Shown here: in pieces, positions 45,940-54,182 of the stretch | Layout: each line of letters begins with the position of its first letter | How positions within the stretch are numbered: position 1 is the first letter of the stretch | DNA from: an uncultured Coriobacteriaceae bacterium | Lineage (GTDB): Bacteria > Actinomycetota > Coriobacteriia > Coriobacteriales > Atopobiaceae | Direction: 5' to 3' | NCBI GenBank assembly: GCA_902793195.1 | Contig: CADBCS010000004.1 | Location: 38,417 to 102,416 of the forward strand | Length of the DNA: 64,000 nt | The notes under the pieces: model-generated | The model's database searches: none | Told to the model about the DNA's origin: nothing | What the model saw: the letters and a program-made list of their open reading frames with translations, nothing else | Made by a program: the position numbers and the translations under genes

Positions 45940-46102
45940 ATCTGTGTCCTTTCGGTCCGCGTTGCATGTACTTTGAGGCATCTCCATCCAAATGGTAATG
46001 CTTGGCCAGTGCTGTTTAAGCGTTTTTTCGCCGATTATTAGCCATCGCCTCGCCCGCGCATCTCGTGGGGATTCGAACCCGCGTCCTCGCTATACTGTAG
46101 GC

Positions 46103-46567
46103 ATGACACATGACTCCAGTGACATGGCGGGAAGGATCCCCTATCGGCCGCAACTCCCCACCCCACAACAGGTTGGGATGGGACTCGCGGTCATTACGCT
46201 CACAGGCCCCATGGCCTTGGGCGGAACCCCCGTTGTGCCCGTTACCGTGGATGACGAGCGCCGTCGCCAGCAGGACCAGGTTCAACAGGTCAGCGAATCG
46301 AGCGTTGGCATCTACCAGACCTCGGCAGAGGCCGAGGTGGGCCTGGCCCTCTCGCAGCAGCGCCTTGCGGTGGCCACAGGCGAGATCGAGGAGGTTGGCG
46401 CCCAAGACGTGACCGAGCAAGACGTCTTCCACGCAGCCGAGCGCGTCTTTTCCGGAGAGGTGCAGGGCAAGCCCGGCAGGAAGTTTCGCGCGGCATTTAC
46501 CCGCACGGTATGGGACAACGTGGACCTCTACATCCTGCGCGGAAGCGAGGCCCAGGCCGATTTGTAG
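46103..46567 (+). CDS. Hypothetical protein (154 aa)
   Basis: A 154-residue reading frame with no recognised family. It has a short hydrophobic stretch (GMGLAVITLTGPMALGG, about residues 28-44) that is too polar to be a clear membrane segment, then a Gln/Val-rich helical region (RRRQQDQVQQV) and an alpha/beta tail (FRAAFTRTVWDNVDLYILRG). The start is uncertain; ATGs at 46103 and 46124 both lack a strong ribosome-binding site. Codon usage looks real (GC-rich third positions), and no longer competing frame fits the gap. Confidence 0.5.
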   Translation: MTHDSSDMAGRIPYRPQLPTPQQVGMGLAVITLTGPMALGGTPVVPVTVDDERRRQQDQVQQVSESSVGIYQTSAEAEVGLALSQQRLAVATGEIEEVGAQDVTEQDVFHAAERVFSGEVQGKPGRKFRAAFTRTVWDNVDLYILRGSEAQADL

Positions 46568-46595
46568 TGGCGCGCACGTCCTGACGTTGGCACCC

Positions 46596-47051
46596 CTATG
46601 CGCGCAGGGCCGCGAGCAGTGCCTCGCACCCCCGTCGCACGTCGGCATAGGTGGCGTCGTAGTCGCAGGTGTACCATGGGTCATCTATCTCGCGGGGGGC
46701 GTCGGTCCAATCGAGCAGCAGGTGTACCTTGTGTTGGGGATCGCCTCCCAGAATGCGCATCATGTCGCGGCGGTTCTCCTCGTCCATGCCCACAATGAGG
46801 TCGTAGCGACCGTAGTCGGCCCGGGTCATGGGGGTCGCACGGTGGCCACCGCAGCGGATGCGGTGCTTGCGCAGCACCGCGCGGGTACCCTGGTGCACGC
46901 CCCAACCCATGGCGTCGGTCGTTGCCGCCGCCGAATCGGCCACTATCGCGTCTTCCAGGCCCGCCTCGCGCACCAGGTGGCGCATAACGTACTCGGCCAT
47001 GGTGGAGCGGCATATGTTTCCGTGGCACACGAACAGAATCCGTATGGGCAT
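46596..47051 (-). CDS. Low-molecular-weight protein-tyrosine-phosphatase
   Basis: A 151-residue phosphatase. The N-terminal P-loop CHGNICRS (Cys9 nucleophile, Arg15) is the family signature CxGNxCRS, and the general acid aspartate is in DDPWYTCD near residue 124. Length and order are typical. It removes phosphate from protein tyrosines, often controlling capsule kinases, or from small phosphoesters. GGGGAGG precedes the ATG at 47051. It is followed upstream by the serine hydrolase gene on the same strand (28-nt gap), so the two are probably cotranscribed. Confidence 0.93.
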   Translation of the reverse strand: MPIRILFVCHGNICRSTMAEYVMRHLVREAGLEDAIVADSAAATTDAMGWGVHQGTRAVLRKHRIRCGGHRATPMTRADYGRYDLIVGMDEENRRDMMRILGGDPQHKVHLLLDWTDAPREIDDPWYTCDYDATYADVRRGCEALLAALRA

Positions 47052-47079
47052 GCGAACCTCCCCGGCCACAGGCACGCAA

Positions 47080-48195
47080 CTACGATGCCTGCATGTCCTC
47101 GTAGGAGGCCTCTCCAATCTGCCTCATGGTCTCCATGGCCCCCTGCTCGCTAAAGCCGTCGCCGCCGCACAGGGCCACGATCACATAGGGCTTGTCTCCC
47201 TCCACAATGCCACCGTCGTGGCGCACCGTGCCCAAGGAGCCCGTCTTGTGCGCGAACACCGTGCCCTCGGGCAGGCCCTTGGAGATGCAATCGTTGTCCA
47301 CCTGGGCCTCGAGGGCCTCCTGCATGAGGGCGCTCATCTCGGCATTCACAAAGGTCTTGTCGTGGACCATCTTGAGCAGCGTCGCCACGTCGTCGGCCGA
47401 CGTGTAGTTCTCGCGACCCTCCTGCGAGGCCTGCGTGTCCATCATGTGACGTGCGAGCACCGTGCTCTTGAGGCCCAGGGCCTTTGCCTCGCTGTTGACC
47501 GCATCCATGCCGCAGAGGTCAATGAGGACGTTCGTCGCCACGTTATCGCTCTCGCTTATCATCTTGTGCACGAGCTCGCGCTTGGTAACGGAGGCACCCG
47601 CTCCCTGGCTTCCCAGCGATCCGGTTCCCCCCACGATGTCGGACTGCTTGAGCTCGTACGTGTCGTCCAGGGCGTGCTTGCCCTCGCTCACCTGCTTGAG
47701 AAACGTCTCGGCAATGGCGAGCTTGATCATGCTCGCCGACACCATCTTCTCGCCGGACTGATAGGTGGCCGTGGCACCCGAGGTGAGGTCGATGGCACTC
47801 ACGCACACCTTCATGCCCGAGTCCTTGGCAATCTTGGTGAGGTCCTTTGTCCATGCCTTGCCCAACGCCTCGTTGGGTGCGGCCGCCTGGTCCTTTGCGT
47901 CCTTGGCATCGGCCTGCGCATCATTGGCGCTCGCGGCGTCCTTGGCCTCCTGCTTCGCGTCGCCGGCAGTGGCCGTGGCGTCTTCGGCGCTCGTGTCGGC
48001 GCTCGTGGTCGTGGGTTCTTCCTGCTCCGTGGCGTCCGTCTTTGCGGGGGCGGGCTCCGTCGCACCCTGCTGGCCCTGCTGCGCGCAGCCAAACAGGAAA
48101 GTCGCAAGCGCCAGCGCGCATGCCAGACACGACACCGCCAGGCGACGGGACAGGTTGGACCACATGGATGAGCGGGACGAATGACGCAGGGACAT
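47080..48195 (-). CDS. Class-A beta-lactamase-like serine hydrolase lipoprotein
   Basis: A 371-residue lipoprotein (lipobox LFGC, Cys37) with a charged Ala/Asp/Glu/Thr-rich linker (about 40-110) and a penicillin-recognising domain. The catalytic SxxK is SMIK (Ser155, Lys158), the SDN loop is 216-218 and the KTG motif is 317-319. The omega-loop glutamate of true class A enzymes is not obvious: the region reads QEGRENYTSADDVATLL, with no ExxLN. It may be a poor beta-lactamase or a cell-wall hydrolase or peptidase. AAAGGAGG precedes the ATG at 48195. It faces outward from the membrane. Confidence 0.85.
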   Translation of the reverse strand: MSLRHSSRSSMWSNLSRRLAVSCLACALALATFLFGCAQQGQQGATEPAPAKTDATEQEEPTTTSADTSAEDATATAGDAKQEAKDAASANDAQADAKDAKDQAAAPNEALGKAWTKDLTKIAKDSGMKVCVSAIDLTSGATATYQSGEKMVSASMIKLAIAETFLKQVSEGKHALDDTYELKQSDIVGGTGSLGSQGAGASVTKRELVHKMISESDNVATNVLIDLCGMDAVNSEAKALGLKSTVLARHMMDTQASQEGRENYTSADDVATLLKMVHDKTFVNAEMSALMQEALEAQVDNDCISKGLPEGTVFAHKTGSLGTVRHDGGIVEGDKPYVIVALCGGDGFSEQGAMETMRQIGEASYEDMQAS

Positions 48196-48320
48196 GGTTC
48201 CTCCTTTGGGCACTGCTGTTTTTGTGTATACGATAGCATTCTTTTAAACGGCGACCGAGACAAGATGGTCATGACGCTATGGTTGCCTCTAGCTAACAGT
48301 TGTCAGAGAAAGCCGTGTTA

Positions 48321-50693
48321 ATGGACACATCAACCGTGCTCAGCGAGCTTGGGGAACATACGCCTGCGGTCGTTGCGGAGGTCGGCGGTACGGGTGCGCT
48401 GCGCCAGCACTTCCTCGACATGGGGCTCATCCCCGGAGTCCAGGTGGAGTTTGTAAAGAAGGCGCCTCTGGGCGACCCTCTCGAGTACCGCATTCACGGA
48501 TACGAGCTCACGCTGCGCATGGAGGACGCCGCCAAGATTCGCGTGAGAATCGCGGACAAGTCCCACGATGCGGCGGACGAGCCTGGTCCCCAGGCCGCAG
48601 AGGACGTCGTCGAGCACCCCGGACTCGGAGAGGACGGCCGATTCCACACGCGTGCCGACGAGCATCCCCTACCCGACGACACCACGCTCACCTTTGCGCT
48701 GGCCGGCAACCAAAACTGCGGCAAGACCACGCTCTTCAACCAGCTCACAGGCTCCAACCAACATGTGGGAAACTTTCCGGGCGTCACGGTCGACCGCAAG
48801 GAGGGTCCCATTCGCGGGCACGACCGCACCAACGTCGTCGACCTGCCCGGCATCTACTCCATGTCGCCCTATAGCAGCGAGGAGATCGTCTCGCGCGAGT
48901 TTATCCTCAACGAGCACCCCACCGCGATCATCAACATTGTGGATGCCACCAACATCGAGCGCAACCTGTACCTCACCATGCAGCTCATGGAGCTCAACGT
49001 CCCCATGGTGCTGGCCCTCAACATGATGGACGAGGTGCAGGGCAACGGCGGGTCGGTGCGCATCAACGAGATGGAGGGCATGCTGGGCATCCCCGTCGTG
49101 CCCATCTCGGCAATTCACAACGAGGGCGTGGCCGAGCTCGTTGACCATGCGCTCCACATCGCACACTATCAGGAGCGACCGGGACGCCAGGACTTTTGCG
49201 ACAAGAGCGACCATGGCGGGGCCGTGCACCGATGCCTGCACGGAATCATGCACCTCGTGGAGGATCACGCCGAGCGGGCCGGCATTCCCTTGCGCTTTGC
49301 CGCGACCAAGCTCGCCGAGGGCGACAGGCTCGTGGCCGAGGCGCTTGGGCTCACGCAAAACGAGCTGGAGACGATAGAGCACATAGTGGTGCAGATGGAG
49401 GAGGAGCGCGGCCTCGACCGCGCCGCGGCCATCGCCGACATGCGCTTCTCGTTTATCTCCAAGGTGACGTCGAGCACCGTGGTAAAGCCCCTCGAGAGCA
49501 AGGAGCACCTGCGCAGCAAGCGTGTCGACAGGCTGCTCACCGGCCGCTTTACCGCCATTCCCATGTTCGTTGCCATCATGCTCTCCATCTTCCTGCTCAC
49601 CTTTAAGTTCGTGGGTCCCTTCTTCCAGGGCATCATCAGCATGGGCATCGACCTCGTTACCGAGGCGACAAGCAACATGCTCGTCTCGGCCGGGGCCAGC
49701 GACGTTGTGCGGTCGTTCGTCATTGACGGCGTGTTTAGCGGCGTGGGCACGGTGCTGCTGTTCGCCCCGCTCATCGTTATCATGTTCTTCTTCCTGTCGC
49801 TGCTGCAGGACACGGGCTACATGGCGCGTGTCGCGTTCTTCATGGATCGTGCCCTGCGCAAGATCGGACTCTCGGGCCGCTCGATCGTGCCCATGGTCAT
49901 GGGTTTTGGTTGCACGGTCCCCGCCGTCATGGCCACGCGCACGCTCCCCTCGCAGCGCGACCGCAAGCTCACGGTCCTGCTCACGCCTTTTATGAGCTGC
50001 GTTACCAAGCTCACCATCTATGGGTTCGTCGCCCAGACGTTCTTTCCGCAGCATGCGGCATGGGTCATGATCGGCCTGTATCTCTTGGGCATCCTCATCG
50101 CCATCGTGTGTGGCCTCGTTACGCACAAGCTCTTCTATCAGGGCGAGGCCGTCCCGTTCGTCCTTGAGCTGCCCAACTACCGGATGCCGTCCGCAAGGAG
50201 CGTCGGCCGACTCGTGTGGGACAAGTCGCGCGACTTCATCACGCGCGCGTTCACCGTAATCGTGGTGGCCACGCTTGTCGTATGGTTCCTGCAGTCCTTC
50301 TCGCCCCAACTCAACAGGGTCACCGATGCCCAGGGCAGCATACTCTCGCTCCTGGCCGGCTGGATGGCACCACTCTTCGCGCCGCTCGGGTTTGGTGACT
50401 GGCGCTTTGTGACGGCGCTCATCGCTGGGTTCATGGCCAAGGAGACCGTCGTCTCCACCATCACGGTGCTGTTCCCGTCCACGTCCGCGCTGTTTGCGGC
50501 GCTCTCGCCTGCCGCAGCTGCAAGCTTCTTGGTGTTCTGCCTGCTCTACACGCCCTGCATCGCCGCCATTGCCGCAATCAAGCGCGAGCTGGGCGTGAGG
50601 TGGGCCTTAGGCGTCGTGATGCTGCAGTGCGCCATCGCCTGGGTGGTCTCCTTCGTCGCCTTCCACGTTGCGATTGCCCTTGGGTTGGGCTAG
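48321..50693 (+). CDS. feoB: Fused FeoA-FeoB ferrous iron transporter
   Basis: A 790-residue protein. Residues 1-78 are a FeoA-like SH3 domain (GALRQHFLDMGLIPGV). After a 45-residue linker comes the FeoB G domain with G1 GNQNCGKTTLFN (129-140), G3 DLPGIYS and G4 NMMD, then a helical regulatory domain, then about eight to ten transmembrane helices. These carry the gate motifs GFGCTVPAVMATR and LTPFMSC. FeoB imports Fe(II) in a GTP-dependent way under anaerobic conditions; FeoA is usually a separate gene. The ATG at 48321 is used, with a TTG at 48300 also possible. No FeoC is seen. Upstream is an AT-rich 125-bp gap. Confidence 0.93.
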   Translation: MDTSTVLSELGEHTPAVVAEVGGTGALRQHFLDMGLIPGVQVEFVKKAPLGDPLEYRIHGYELTLRMEDAAKIRVRIADKSHDAADEPGPQAAEDVVEHPGLGEDGRFHTRADEHPLPDDTTLTFALAGNQNCGKTTLFNQLTGSNQHVGNFPGVTVDRKEGPIRGHDRTNVVDLPGIYSMSPYSSEEIVSREFILNEHPTAIINIVDATNIERNLYLTMQLMELNVPMVLALNMMDEVQGNGGSVRINEMEGMLGIPVVPISAIHNEGVAELVDHALHIAHYQERPGRQDFCDKSDHGGAVHRCLHGIMHLVEDHAERAGIPLRFAATKLAEGDRLVAEALGLTQNELETIEHIVVQMEEERGLDRAAAIADMRFSFISKVTSSTVVKPLESKEHLRSKRVDRLLTGRFTAIPMFVAIMLSIFLLTFKFVGPFFQGIISMGIDLVTEATSNMLVSAGASDVVRSFVIDGVFSGVGTVLLFAPLIVIMFFFLSLLQDTGYMARVAFFMDRALRKIGLSGRSIVPMVMGFGCTVPAVMATRTLPSQRDRKLTVLLTPFMSCVTKLTIYGFVAQTFFPQHAAWVMIGLYLLGILIAIVCGLVTHKLFYQGEAVPFVLELPNYRMPSARSVGRLVWDKSRDFITRAFTVIVVATLVVWFLQSFSPQLNRVTDAQGSILSLLAGWMAPLFAPLGFGDWRFVTALIAGFMAKETVVSTITVLFPSTSALFAALSPAAAASFLVFCLLYTPCIAAIAAIKRELGVRWALGVVMLQCAIAWVVSFVAFHVAIALGLG

Positions 50694-50780
50694 CGCAACG
50701 TTTGTCCGCGCCGTGGGGTCCATCCTCAGGCCTTGGCGCCGGGCCAAGACCGCCGAATTCTCGGGCGGCGGCGCCTTTTT

Positions 50781-50794
50781 GTAGATGTGAACTC
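50781..50794 (+). repeat. Extra half-element of family iii
   Basis: GTAGATGTGAACTC preceded by TTTTT, pairing with the inverse copy at 50810-50823 to form a 14-bp stem with a 15-nt loop. Confidence 0.75.
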
Positions 50795-50809
50795 GGTTTG
50801 GGAGGACAA

Positions 50810-50899
50810 GAGTTCACATCTACATCATTATTTGTATTAGCACTCATGCCAACTGGTGTTTTACCACTTTTGATGTACCGTTTTTGTAGATGTGAACTC
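50810..50899 (+). repeat. Inverted-repeat-bounded unit, family iii, copy 1 (90 bp)
   Basis: Exactly bounded by GAGTTCACATCTAC and GTAGATGTGAACTC with 62 bp between. It lies in the 531-bp gap between the FeoAB and HtrA genes, which contains no supported gene. Confidence 0.8.
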
Positions 50900-50913
50900 C
50901 AAACGCATGCCAG

Positions 50914-51003
50914 GAGTTCACATCTACAAAAACGCCGTAAGGTACACCGCCGCTAGCTGGGCTTTTGTTGCACGGGTGCAAAAAACGACGTAGATGTGAA
51001 CTC
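50914..51003 (+). repeat. Inverted-repeat-bounded unit, family iii, copy 2 (90 bp)
   Basis: The same 14-bp ends and the same 62-bp spacing as copy 1. Together with 50781 there are five copies of the 14-mer in strictly alternating orientation, spaced 15, 62, 14 and 62 bp. Confidence 0.8.
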
Positions 51004-51224
51004 GCCCCCCTCGTCTGGTTTGCAATCGGGTTGGAACCTTCGCGCAGCTCGACCGTCTAAAACGCGCCAGACCTCTTTGAACGTCCATTTTAAGCCGTGC
51101 TTCAGAGTCTTTCAGGTTACCAAGAGCGTTGTCACACTCCTGTGCAACGCGTTTGGGCTGCGTCAGCACGCCTCTTCCAGCGGGTACATCTTAGGTGTAA
51201 GCCAATAACGAAAGGTGGGCAATC

Positions 51225-52496
51225 ATGAAGAACAGGTACTCAGCCCAACAGGTGCGACCGGCCACGTCCTGGAAGGGCATCGCCGGTGGCGCCGTAGCCG
51301 GGGCGGCCGTCTCGGCAGCACTGGTAACCGCACTCATGGGGTCGGGCGTTATGGTGCCCGCGGGCACCCAACGCCAGACCAACGCGCAGAACCTTCCAAG
51401 CTCGTCGCTCAACGTCGCGACCACCAGCGACGATGCCACCACGTCCGAGGCCGTTGCGGCCAAGTGCCTTCCCTCGGTCGCCTCGATCAGCGTTCAAACG
51501 CCCGAGGGCGAGGGCATCGGGTCGGGTGTCGTCCTGGACACCGACGGCAACATCATCACCAACTGGCACGTTGCCGGTGATGCCACGAGCATCAAGGTCA
51601 CCATCGACGGCAACGAGTACGACGCCACCTTGGTGGGCGGTGACGCCTCAAGCGACATTGCCGTGGTGAAGGCAGAGCTCAACGGGACACCCGTCACTCC
51701 CATCGAGGTGGGCGACTCCTCCGCACTCGTCGTGGGTGATTGGGTTATGACGCTGGGCAGCCCCCTGGGTCTCGACCAGTCGGTCTCCACCGGCATCGTC
51801 AGCGCCCTGTACCGCAACCAGCTCATGTCCGACTCCAGCGGAAGCACGCTCTACACCAACCTCATCCAGGTGGATGCGGCCATCAACGGAGGCAACTCGG
51901 GTGGCGCCCTCGTAAACGACCAGGGCCAGCTCGTCGGCATCAACTCTCTGTTGGCCGACGCGGGCGGAACGGGTTCGTTCTCGGGCATCGGCTTTGCCAT
52001 TCCCGGCAACTACGCGGTCGACATCGCCAACAAGGTCATCGCCGGCGAGCAGGTGACGCATGCCTACATCGGCCTGTCCTGCGCCACCGTAAACGAGCAG
52101 AACGCCCAGGCGAACCACCTTGACGCGAGCTCCGGCGCCTACGTTGCCGAGATCGCCTCGGGCGGCCCGGCGGAGGCAGCGGGGATTAAGGTGGGAGACA
52201 TCGTTACCAAGATCGGCGACCTCGAGGTCACCTCGGCCGACAGCCTCCTGCTTGCCGTACGCACCAACTCCGTGGGAGACACGGTGGACGTCGAGTACGT
52301 GAGAGACGGACAAACGCAAACCACCAGCGTTACGCTCGGATCCGATGAGCTGCTACAAGCCCAGCAGGAAGAGGAGGCCAAGGCCCGCGAGGAACAGCTG
52401 CAGCAGCAGTACAGCCCGTATCAGCAGTACAACCAGCAACCGCAGTCAAACCAGTACGACCAATACCAGCAGTTCCTCGACCAGTTTGGGTTCTAG
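51225..52496 (+). CDS. HtrA-like serine protease with PDZ domain
   Basis: A 423-residue trypsin-like protease. A membrane anchor at about 17-44 puts the rest outside the cell. The catalytic triad is His115 (NWHVAG), Asp144 (SSDIAVV) and Ser225 (GGNSGGAL). A single PDZ domain follows (about 285-375, VAEIASGGPAEAAGIKVGD). The last 45 residues are a low-complexity tail rich in Gln and Tyr (QQYSPYQQYNQQPQ). The family handles misfolded exported proteins. GAAAGGTGGG precedes the ATG. It is a monocistronic-looking gene ending in a clear hairpin terminator. Confidence 0.92.
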   Translation: MKNRYSAQQVRPATSWKGIAGGAVAGAAVSAALVTALMGSGVMVPAGTQRQTNAQNLPSSSLNVATTSDDATTSEAVAAKCLPSVASISVQTPEGEGIGSGVVLDTDGNIITNWHVAGDATSIKVTIDGNEYDATLVGGDASSDIAVVKAELNGTPVTPIEVGDSSALVVGDWVMTLGSPLGLDQSVSTGIVSALYRNQLMSDSSGSTLYTNLIQVDAAINGGNSGGALVNDQGQLVGINSLLADAGGTGSFSGIGFAIPGNYAVDIANKVIAGEQVTHAYIGLSCATVNEQNAQANHLDASSGAYVAEIASGGPAEAAGIKVGDIVTKIGDLEVTSADSLLLAVRTNSVGDTVDVEYVRDGQTQTTSVTLGSDELLQAQQEEEAKAREEQLQQQYSPYQQYNQQPQSNQYDQYQQFLDQFGF

Positions 52497-52516
52497 TCCC
52501 ATCGGGCACGCCACAG

Positions 52517-52546
52517 GGGGACCGTCCTTTCGGGGACGGTCCCCTT
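52517..52546. terminator. Hairpin terminator between the HtrA and FAD-protein genes
   Basis: GGGGACCGTCC / GGACGGTCCCC, a perfect 11-bp stem with a 6-nt loop, between two convergent genes. Confidence 0.75.
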
Positions 52547-52575
52547 CGCGGTGTGAGGGACGATCCGTTCGCGGC

Positions 52576-53946
52576 CTACCCTTCCGCAACGATGTCGCGC
52601 GCGACGAAGACGCCGCTGGCAGAGGCGTGGCTCAGCGAGTGCGTGACGCCGCTGCCGTCACCAATGATGTAGAGCCCCTTGTACATTGTCTCCAGGTTGG
52701 CGTTGAGCTGGACCTGCATGTTGTAGAACTTGACCTCCACGCCATAGAGCAGCGTGTCGTCGTTTGCCGTGCCAAGTGCGATCTCGTCGAGCGCATAGAT
52801 CATCTCGATGATGCCGTCCAAGATGCGCTTGGGCAGCACGAGCGAGAGGTCGCCCGGCTCCGCCTTGAGCGTGGGGGTCACAAATCCCTCGGCAATGCGC
52901 TCGTGCGTGCTCCTCCTCCCGCGAATCAGGTCGCCAAAGCGCTGGACGATGACTCCGCCACCCAGCATGTTGGACAGGCGCGCGATGCTCTCGCCGTAGC
53001 CGTTGCTGTCCTTGAACGGCTCCGAGAAGTGCTTGGACACGAGCAACGCGAAGTTCGTGTACTCGGTCTGCCGAGCGGGGTCCTCGTAGCTGTGCCCGTT
53101 GACGGTCACGATGCCGTTGGTGTTCTCGCTCACCACAATGCCGTGGGGATTCATGCAAAACGTGCGCACCCGATCCTCGAACTTCTTGGTGCGGTACACG
53201 ATCTTGCTCTCGTAGAGCTCGTCGGTGAGATGGCTAAACAGCTCGGCGGGCAGCTCCACGCGCACGCCAATGTCCACGCGGTTCGACTTGGTGGGAATGC
53301 CAATGTCGCGGCACACCTCCTCCATCCACTTGCTGCCGCTGCGCCCCACCGACACGATGCACGTCGTGCAGGTGTAGGCACCGCGCTTGGTGTGCACGCG
53401 GTAGGCGCCCTCGAGCACCTCCAAGCGCTCGACGGGCGTGAGGAAGAAGAAGTCGACCCGGTCCTTGAGTTCGGCATACAGGTTCTCGAGCACCACATGG
53501 TTGATGTCGGTGCCCAGATGCCGCACCGACGCATCGAGCAGCTGGAGCTTATGCTGCAGACAGGTCTTCTTGAGCGTCGTGTCTGCCGTGGAGTACAGCT
53601 TGGTTCCTGCGCCTCCGTGACTGAGGTTGATCTGGTCCACGTACTCCATGAGGCGTGTGGCCTTCTCCTTGCCAATGTACTCGTAGAGGTTGCCGCCAAA
53701 GTCGTTGGTGATGTTGTACTTTCCGTCCGAGAAGGCCCCCGCACCGCCAAAGCCGCTCATGATTGAGCAGCTCTTGCAGTGGATGCAGGTCTTGATGCGC
53801 CTTCCGTCTATGGGGCACCTGCGCCTGTCGAGCGTGTTGCCCGCCTCGAACACGCCCACGCGAAGATCGGGGCGCAGCTTGTACAGCTCGTAGGCCGCAT
53901 AGATGCCTCCAGGGCCAGAGCCAATAATTATCACATCATAATCCAT
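52576..53946 (-). CDS. FAD-dependent oxidoreductase
   Basis: A 456-residue flavoprotein. The N-terminal Rossmann motif is VIIIGSGPGGIYAAYEL (residues 5-21) with the acid at the end of strand 2 (VFEAG), and the C-terminal FAD contact is YIIGDGSGVTHSLSHASASG. A cysteine-containing insert (CPIDGRRIKTCIHCKSC, about 44-60) could hold metal or a cluster. It resembles the bacterial NAD(P)/FAD proteins annotated as uncharacterised FAD-dependent dehydrogenases, related to geranylgeranyl-reductase-like enzymes. The substrate is unknown. GGGGGAGG precedes the ATG at 53946. Confidence 0.85.
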   Translation of the reverse strand: MDYDVIIIGSGPGGIYAAYELYKLRPDLRVGVFEAGNTLDRRRCPIDGRRIKTCIHCKSCSIMSGFGGAGAFSDGKYNITNDFGGNLYEYIGKEKATRLMEYVDQINLSHGGAGTKLYSTADTTLKKTCLQHKLQLLDASVRHLGTDINHVVLENLYAELKDRVDFFFLTPVERLEVLEGAYRVHTKRGAYTCTTCIVSVGRSGSKWMEEVCRDIGIPTKSNRVDIGVRVELPAELFSHLTDELYESKIVYRTKKFEDRVRTFCMNPHGIVVSENTNGIVTVNGHSYEDPARQTEYTNFALLVSKHFSEPFKDSNGYGESIARLSNMLGGGVIVQRFGDLIRGRRSTHERIAEGFVTPTLKAEPGDLSLVLPKRILDGIIEMIYALDEIALGTANDDTLLYGVEVKFYNMQVQLNANLETMYKGLYIIGDGSGVTHSLSHASASGVFVARDIVAEG

Positions 53947-54182
53947 AGTCAAACCTCCCCCGTAAGTGTACGGCATTTGCCCGACATTTGGCGCGGCACA
54001 TACAGGGAGGAGTCGCGGCCTCCCGTCACGAATCCTACATAAATAAGCATAGCCTCCTACCTGCTGTTTTGCTACCTGCCGACCCCGGGATCCAGTGGAA
54101 GCGAAACTCATATTCGGCGATATCCGGATTTGCTAGAATCCCTGCTCAAGGGTCGTTTGGGTTCCTTAGAAAGGGGTTAATC

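Noticed and set aside
46060-46090. GGGATTCGAACCC, looking like a tRNA T-loop on the minus strand
   Set aside because: Only three of five T-stem pairs form, and no acceptor or anticodon arm can be drawn around it.
48669-50309. 546-codon minus-strand frame over the FeoAB gene
   Set aside because: Antisense shadow of a fully conserved transporter; composition is His/Asp/Glu-rich without domains.
50781-51003. CRISPR array
   Set aside because: The repeated 14-mer is short and alternates in orientation with two different spacer lengths. CRISPR repeats are longer and all in one direction. No cas genes are present.
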